From NCBI GenBank assembly GCA_023488645.1, contig JAMDDL010000196.1, positions 1 through 9,270 on the forward strand: 9,270 nt of DNA, given 5' to 3'. Position numbers and translations under genes: made by a program. Under the pieces are notes generated by a model. It was given only the letters and a program-made list of their open reading frames with translations. It was not told where the DNA came from and did no database searches. The DNA comes from Actinomycetota bacterium (GTDB lineage Bacteria > Actinomycetota > Humimicrobiia > Humimicrobiales > Humimicrobiaceae). This document shows, in pieces, positions 5,041 through 9,270 of this stretch (positions are counted from its first letter, which is position 1; every line of letters starts with the position of its first letter).

Positions 5041-6092
5041 TTTGTTGTTGTAGTATTGTTAACATTTTTATTGTGCTCTTCAAGGGTTTTTGAAAATGTG
5101 TGTTTGTGGTTTACAGGATCAGTAATTACATAGTACAGATAATCAACGTCAGCAGGATTAAGTGCAGCTTTTATTGAATCAATTCCAGGATTGCAGATGG
5201 GGCTTGGTGGAAGACCTGCATACAGGCGTGTATTATAAGGTGTATCTGTTTTTAAATCACTTTCTGTTAAAGGGGTGTCCCATTTATCAAGAAAATAAGC
5301 CAGTGTTGCATCAATACCAAGAGCCATATTTATTTTAAGCCTGTTATGTATCACAGCCGAAATCAGCGGTCTTTCTTCAGGCAGATATGCTTCTTTTTCA
5401 ACCATCGATGCTATTTTTAAGATATCATATGAGGTTAAGTTTTTGTCAAGGGCAGTATCATAATCAAGGGTGCTTGTTTCAAACTGATATTGGGATAAAA
5501 ACATTTCGATAATATTTTTTGCAGTATATTGCTGCAGTATCTCATAAGTTTTTGGGAAAAGAAATCCTTCAAGACTTTGAACTGCTATATTGCCGTCTTT
5601 TAAAAAATCATAGCTGTAATTTTCTGCCTTCAAGGCATCCTGCAGATCATTTTTTTCAATAAAGGGCATTTCCTGATTTATTCTTTCCTCAATTTGTTTA
5701 ACTGTAAAACCTTCAGGTATTATCAATTTAAAGGAAACAACTGCAGGACCGGCTGAGATTGAATTTAAAACATCCTTATATTCTGAACCTGTTTTTAAAT
5801 TATATTTACCCGGCAAAAGTTTTGTTTCCATGCCTTTTTCCTCTACAAAAATCTTAAAAAACAAGGCGCTGTCTATTATGCCTTTTTCTTCAAGAAGCTC
5901 CGATATCTGATTTAAGTTCATTCCTTCCTTTATTTCAACTTCAACATCAATTCCTTTTTGTATTTGAGTTTTAGCATTTGCAGAAGTTTTTTGTGTACTT
6001 AAATTGCAGGACATGAGCATCAGGCTGAAAAACAGCAAAATAATTATAAAAAATATAAATAAACTTAATAAATTTTTATGCACTGATTTCAT
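5037..6092 (-). CDS. mltG: Endolytic murein transglycosylase MltG (YceG-like)
   Basis: Cleaves nascent peptidoglycan strands at the membrane, setting glycan chain length. The 351 residues begin with a Lys-containing n-region and a hydrophobic segment (about 8-27), then a LysM-like part (about 50-115: VEIKEGMNLNQISELL...LLPGKYNL). The catalytic YceG domain follows: EGFLFPKTYEI (175-185), IASMVEKEA (227-235) holding the catalytic Glu, ERPLISAVIHNRL (240-252), PYNTRLYAGLPPSPICNPG (285-303), and the C-terminal HTFSKTLEEHN (331-341). All core motifs are intact. The end of the hydrophobic segment reads LMSC29-N, which resembles a lipobox, so it may be a lipoprotein rather than a plain signal anchor. 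Start overlaps the ruvX stop by four bases and its own stop overlaps the trmR start, so it sits inside a tightly coupled operon. Confidence 0.95.
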   Translation of the reverse strand: MKSVHKNLLSLFIFFIIILLFFSLMLMSCNLSTQKTSANAKTQIQKGIDVEVEIKEGMNLNQISELLEEKGIIDSALFFKIFVEEKGMETKLLPGKYNLKTGSEYKDVLNSISAGPAVVSFKLIIPEGFTVKQIEERINQEMPFIEKNDLQDALKAENYSYDFLKDGNIAVQSLEGFLFPKTYEILQQYTAKNIIEMFLSQYQFETSTLDYDTALDKNLTSYDILKIASMVEKEAYLPEERPLISAVIHNRLKINMALGIDATLAYFLDKWDTPLTESDLKTDTPYNTRLYAGLPPSPICNPGIDSIKAALNPADVDYLYYVITDPVNHKHTFSKTLEEHNKNVNNTTTTK

Positions 6093-6517
6093 TTTGCACT
6101 TACTTCATTTTCATCATTTGTTTTTTTACTTAAATTCAAATAATTTTCCAGTATAACTGCCGCAGCATATTTGTCTAAGGAAATTTTTATTTCTTTTTTT
6201 TTAAACATTAAATTCTTTCTTGAAATTTGTGTGGAAAATCTTTCATCAATAAAATGTATTTCAATATCAGTCTTTGCTTTAAGCTCTTCAATAAAATCAA
6301 TTGTTTTTTTTGCCTGATGCCCCAACTTTCCCTTTAAATTATACGGAATTCCAACAATAATCTTATTTATATCCTTTTCTTTTATAATTTCAGAAATTTT
6401 ACTGCCAAAATTATCATCATTTCTTTCAATGCTATATGGAATTGCAAGAATATTTAATTTATCGGATATCGCAATTCCAATATTTTTTTCTCCAATATCA
6501 AGAGCCATTATTCTCAT
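6089..6517 (-). CDS. ruvX: Putative Holliday junction resolvase / pre-16S rRNA nuclease RuvX (YqgF)
   Basis: RNase H-fold nuclease implicated in 5' maturation of 16S rRNA and, in some species, in Holliday junction resolution. The 142 residues show all three acidic site motifs: MALDIGEKNIGIAISD with Asp7 (4-19), FIDERFST with Glu92 (89-96), and SLDKYAAAVILENYL with Asp115 (113-127). The VGIPYNLKGKLGHQAKK stretch (55-71) is the conserved VVGlPlnxxG loop. It lies 13 bp after alaS and shares an ATGA overlap with mltG, the common bacterial arrangement. ATG at 6517 is taken as start; an in-frame ATG three codons later (MALDIG) is possible. The upstream GAG is too weak and too close to be a convincing Shine-Dalgarno sequence. 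Confidence 0.95.
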   Translation of the reverse strand: MRIMALDIGEKNIGIAISDKLNILAIPYSIERNDDNFGSKISEIIKEKDINKIIVGIPYNLKGKLGHQAKKTIDFIEELKAKTDIEIHFIDERFSTQISRKNLMFKKKEIKISLDKYAAAVILENYLNLSKKTNDENEVSAK

Positions 6518-6530
6518 GAGCTCAAATCAA

Positions 6531-9224
6531 TTAATTTACTGTATTTTTTACATTATTTATAATAAAATCGAAAGCTTCTTCAATACGGCTGGGATCCGAA
6601 CCTCCTGATTGAGCAAAATCAGGTCTTCCTCCGCCCCCGCCGCCTATTATTTCACCTGTTTGTCTTGCTATAACTGAACAATTTACACCTTTTTCAACAA
6701 GATCTTTTGAAGAATTAAAAATCATAACAGGCTTTCCGTTAATATTTGAAGCAAAGGAAATAAATACCTGTTTTTGTTTGAAAAAATCCTTTATTTCATC
6801 ACTTAAAATACCTAAACTTTTAACATTTAAATTCTCAAAATAATCTGATTTTGAGAAATCAAAAACAATAATTTTATTATCATTGTCTTTAAATAAACCA
6901 TCATATTTCTTTAAAACATCAGACTTTGCCAGTTTAATGGATATAAATTCAAGCTTTAAATTCGAATCTTCAAGATTTGTTTTCAGAATATCAATGTTTT
7001 TCAGTATATCTTTTTCACTTACACCAAGATTATTTGAAATTTTCTTTACAAAGTTGTCTTTTTCAATTAGATAATCAATTGCATTAAATCCTGTAACAGC
7101 TTCAATCCTTCTTAAATTTGAGCCAATTCCAAAGTCCTGAAGTATTTTAAAAACACCTAATTCTCCCGTATATCTTACATGAATTCCGCCGCATAATTCC
7201 CTGCTGTAATTTCCGATTTCAACCACTCTTACAAATTTGCCATATTTATCCTCAAATAATGAAACCGCTCCAATCTCCTCTGAATATTCCTTTGTTGTTT
7301 CAAATACTTTTACAAGATCATTGTCCTGAATTTTTTTATTTATCAGATTTTCAATTTTTGCAGTCATTTCCGCTTCAGGCTCATGAAAAAATTTATAGTC
7401 AAACCTGATGCGCAAATCAGTAACAAGAGACCCGGCCTGTATAACTTCTTTGCCATATAGGGATCTTAATGCCCAGTGTAAAAGATGCGTACCCGTATGG
7501 TTTTTACTTATGCTTTTTCTGAAAACCGCATCAATTTTTGCATATACGTTGTCCTTTACCTTTAATCTGCCCTTTTTTAGGAATCCCTTATGTATGTAAA
7601 TTCCTTCAACGGGTATTTGAGTATCTTCAACTATAAAAACTGCTTTATCATCAGAGGATATTATCCCCCTGTCGCCAATTTCTCCGCCTTTCTCCCCGTA
7701 AAAGGGAGTATTTTCAAGAATTATTTCACCATAATCATTTTCTGAAATTTCATTTGCGGAAATTACAGTATTATTTACATATTTTAAAATATGCAGTATT
7801 TTTGTATTTACTTCCGTCTTTTCATAACCTGAAAACTCGCTATATAGCTTCCCTGCTAAAGATTTATATTCATCAATGTTTTCCGTTATTTTTTTATTAA
7901 AAGTTGTTTTTTCCCTTGAAATTTTCTGATGATTTTTTAAATATGCATTAAAATTATCCTTATCAAAGGATAATTTATTTTCCTTTAAAATTTCTTCAGT
8001 AAGTTCTACCGGAAAGCCGTAGGTATCATAAAGCTTAAATACATCCTTTGAATCAAGATATTTTTCTTTTCCTGATTTTAAAGCTGAAATATTTGAAACC
8101 AGTACTTTCATTCCTTCCTTAAGAGTTGCAGAAAATTTTCTTTCTTCATCAGATACAATTTTAAATGAAAAATCCTTCTTTTCCTTTATTTCCGGATATG
8201 CATTTTTGTAATCATTAACTATTACATTGCCGATTTCATTTAAGAAGAAGTCATTGATACCTAAAACTTTGCCAAATCTTATCGCTCTTCTTATTATCCT
8301 CCTTAAAATATATCCCCGTCCTTCATTTGAAGGTATTACGCCATCGGTTATAAGGAAATATATTGCTCTGCTGTGATCGGCAATTATTTTTAATGATTTG
8401 TTTATTTCAGCATAAGAATTATCTTTCTCATAGTTTATTTCTTTTCCTGAAATTTCTTTAAGTTTATTAAATATTCCGTTAAATAATGGGGTTTTATACA
8501 CAGATGCACTTTCGGTTACTGTGGAATAAATTCTTTCAAGACCCATTCCTGTATCAATATTCTTATTGGGCAGATCTTTATAATTTTTACCATCATAATT
8601 ATATTGTGTAAAAACAAGATTCCATATTTCTATAAACCTTCCGCATTCACATTCAGGATTGCATGATGATTTACCGCAGCCGTATTTTTCACCAAAATCA
8701 TAATATATTTCAGTTGAAGGACCGCATGGTCCCGTGTTTCCGGCAGGTCCCCAGAAATTAGTATGCATACCGAATTTATAAATCCTGTCCGGATTTATTC
8801 CATTTAAAATCCAGAAACTTCTTGCTTCTTCATCCATTGGAAGTTCCTTGTGACCGCCAAAAACAGTAAACCATAACCTGTTTTCAGGAATTTTTAAAAC
8901 GTTTAAAACAAAATCCAGCGCAAAATTTATAGCTTCCTTTTTAAAATAATCAGCAAAAGCAAAGTTTCCAAGCATTTCAAAAAATGTCAGATGTCTGTCT
9001 GTATCACCAATTTTATCGATATCGCTGGTTCTGAAGCATTTCTGAACTGTTGCTGTTCTTGGAAATGGAGGTTTTTTAATGCCAAGATAATAAGGCTTAA
9101 ATTGCTGCATCCCTGCAGTTGTTAAAAGGACACTTGGATCATTATCAGGTATCAGTCCCGAAGATGGTAAAATCATATGATCATTTTTTCTGAAATAATC
9201 TATAAATTCTTTTCTTATATCCAT
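6531..9224 (-). CDS. alaS: Alanyl-tRNA synthetase
   Basis: Charges tRNA-Ala in the cytoplasm and removes mischarged Ser or Gly. The 897-residue protein is full length. Class II catalytic domain: LPSSGLIPDNDPSVLLTTAG (19-38), RTATVQKCFRTSDID (56-70), HLTFFEMLGNFAFADYF (78-94), the Cys-rich segment CGKSSCNPECECGRFIEIWN (183-202) and DTGMGLERI (224-232). GRGYILRRIIRRAIRFG (302-318) opens the tRNA-recognition helices. The editing domain has HTGTH (His576, His580) and CGGIH (Cys678, His682), the zinc ligands. The C-Ala region carries GGGGGGRPDFAQSGG (861-875). The CGGIH motif has Ile where CGGTH is usual. It is the first gene seen in the minus-strand operon with ruvX 13 bp behind; only 46 bp upstream are in the window, so a T-box leader cannot be judged. 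No Shine-Dalgarno sequence is visible. Confidence 0.98.
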   Translation of the reverse strand: MDIRKEFIDYFRKNDHMILPSSGLIPDNDPSVLLTTAGMQQFKPYYLGIKKPPFPRTATVQKCFRTSDIDKIGDTDRHLTFFEMLGNFAFADYFKKEAINFALDFVLNVLKIPENRLWFTVFGGHKELPMDEEARSFWILNGINPDRIYKFGMHTNFWGPAGNTGPCGPSTEIYYDFGEKYGCGKSSCNPECECGRFIEIWNLVFTQYNYDGKNYKDLPNKNIDTGMGLERIYSTVTESASVYKTPLFNGIFNKLKEISGKEINYEKDNSYAEINKSLKIIADHSRAIYFLITDGVIPSNEGRGYILRRIIRRAIRFGKVLGINDFFLNEIGNVIVNDYKNAYPEIKEKKDFSFKIVSDEERKFSATLKEGMKVLVSNISALKSGKEKYLDSKDVFKLYDTYGFPVELTEEILKENKLSFDKDNFNAYLKNHQKISREKTTFNKKITENIDEYKSLAGKLYSEFSGYEKTEVNTKILHILKYVNNTVISANEISENDYGEIILENTPFYGEKGGEIGDRGIISSDDKAVFIVEDTQIPVEGIYIHKGFLKKGRLKVKDNVYAKIDAVFRKSISKNHTGTHLLHWALRSLYGKEVIQAGSLVTDLRIRFDYKFFHEPEAEMTAKIENLINKKIQDNDLVKVFETTKEYSEEIGAVSLFEDKYGKFVRVVEIGNYSRELCGGIHVRYTGELGVFKILQDFGIGSNLRRIEAVTGFNAIDYLIEKDNFVKKISNNLGVSEKDILKNIDILKTNLEDSNLKLEFISIKLAKSDVLKKYDGLFKDNDNKIIVFDFSKSDYFENLNVKSLGILSDEIKDFFKQKQVFISFASNINGKPVMIFNSSKDLVEKGVNCSVIARQTGEIIGGGGGGRPDFAQSGGSDPSRIEEAFDFIINNVKNTVN

Positions 9225-9233
9225 AACTTAAAT

Positions 9234-9262
9234 AAAATAATTTAAAAACTAAAAAATATCAA
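9234..9262 (-). promoter_or_regulatory. Possible promoter close to alaS
   Basis: On the minus strand TTGATA (9262-9257), 17 bp, then TATTTT (9239-9234). Transcription would begin only a few bases before the ATG, giving an almost leaderless message, which would fit the missing Shine-Dalgarno sequence. The sequence is AT-rich, so the match may be chance, and promoters beyond the window are possible. Confidence 0.25.
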
Positions 9263-9270
9263 CTCAAATA

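Noticed and set aside
9225..9270. T-box leader for alaS
   Set aside because: Only 46 bp upstream of the gene are present and they show no T-box core or terminator hairpin; nothing can be said beyond the window.

Overview
This window is AT-rich (roughly 30 % GC by eye) chromosomal DNA from a bacterium. It is densely coded: seven genes lie on the minus strand and a two-gene block lies on the plus strand. The order alaS–ruvX–mltG–trmR(yrrM)–trhP(U32)–acylphosphatase–aroE combines the Bacillota arrangement (alaS-yrrK-mltG-yrrM-yrrN/O) with the alaS-ruvX-mltG-aroE arrangement common in Actinobacteriota. A low-GC member of one of these groups, or of a deep lineage near them, is plausible; the sequence alone does not decide it.

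Layout, reading the minus strand from the right: alaS (6531-9224), ruvX (6089-6517), mltG (5037-6092) and trmR (4429-5040). These are packed tightly, with 4-base ATGA overlaps at ruvX/mltG and mltG/trmR. Then comes a plus-strand block (about 2508-4340) with a divergent PlsY-like membrane protein and a DegV/FakB fatty-acid-binding protein. The minus-strand series then resumes with trhP (1232-2470), an acylphosphatase (863-1156) and aroE (1-808, cut by the window edge).

The most notable feature is that the plsY-degV block is bracketed by a direct repeat of about 100 bp, about 90 % identical by my hand alignment (2406-2507 and 4341-4439). The repeat spans the last codons of trmR, the intergenic gap and the first 22 codons of trhP. 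The copy next to trmR is a dead stub: its start is ATG->ATA, with indels and stop codons. The simplest reading is that trmR and trhP were once adjacent, about 25 bp apart, and were split by insertion of the lipid-gene block, which duplicated their junction. TrmR and TrhP are successive enzymes of tRNA wobble-uridine 5-methoxyuridine synthesis, so the insertion split a pathway pair. A plausible new promoter for trhP lies inside the inserted DNA.

The inserted genes also differ in translation signals. Both have clear Shine-Dalgarno sequences, while none of the seven minus-strand genes has a convincing one. The PlsY-like protein lacks most of the residues known to matter in canonical PlsY, so its acceptor or reaction may differ. 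No RNA genes, CRISPR arrays, transposases or GC-rich intrinsic terminators were seen.
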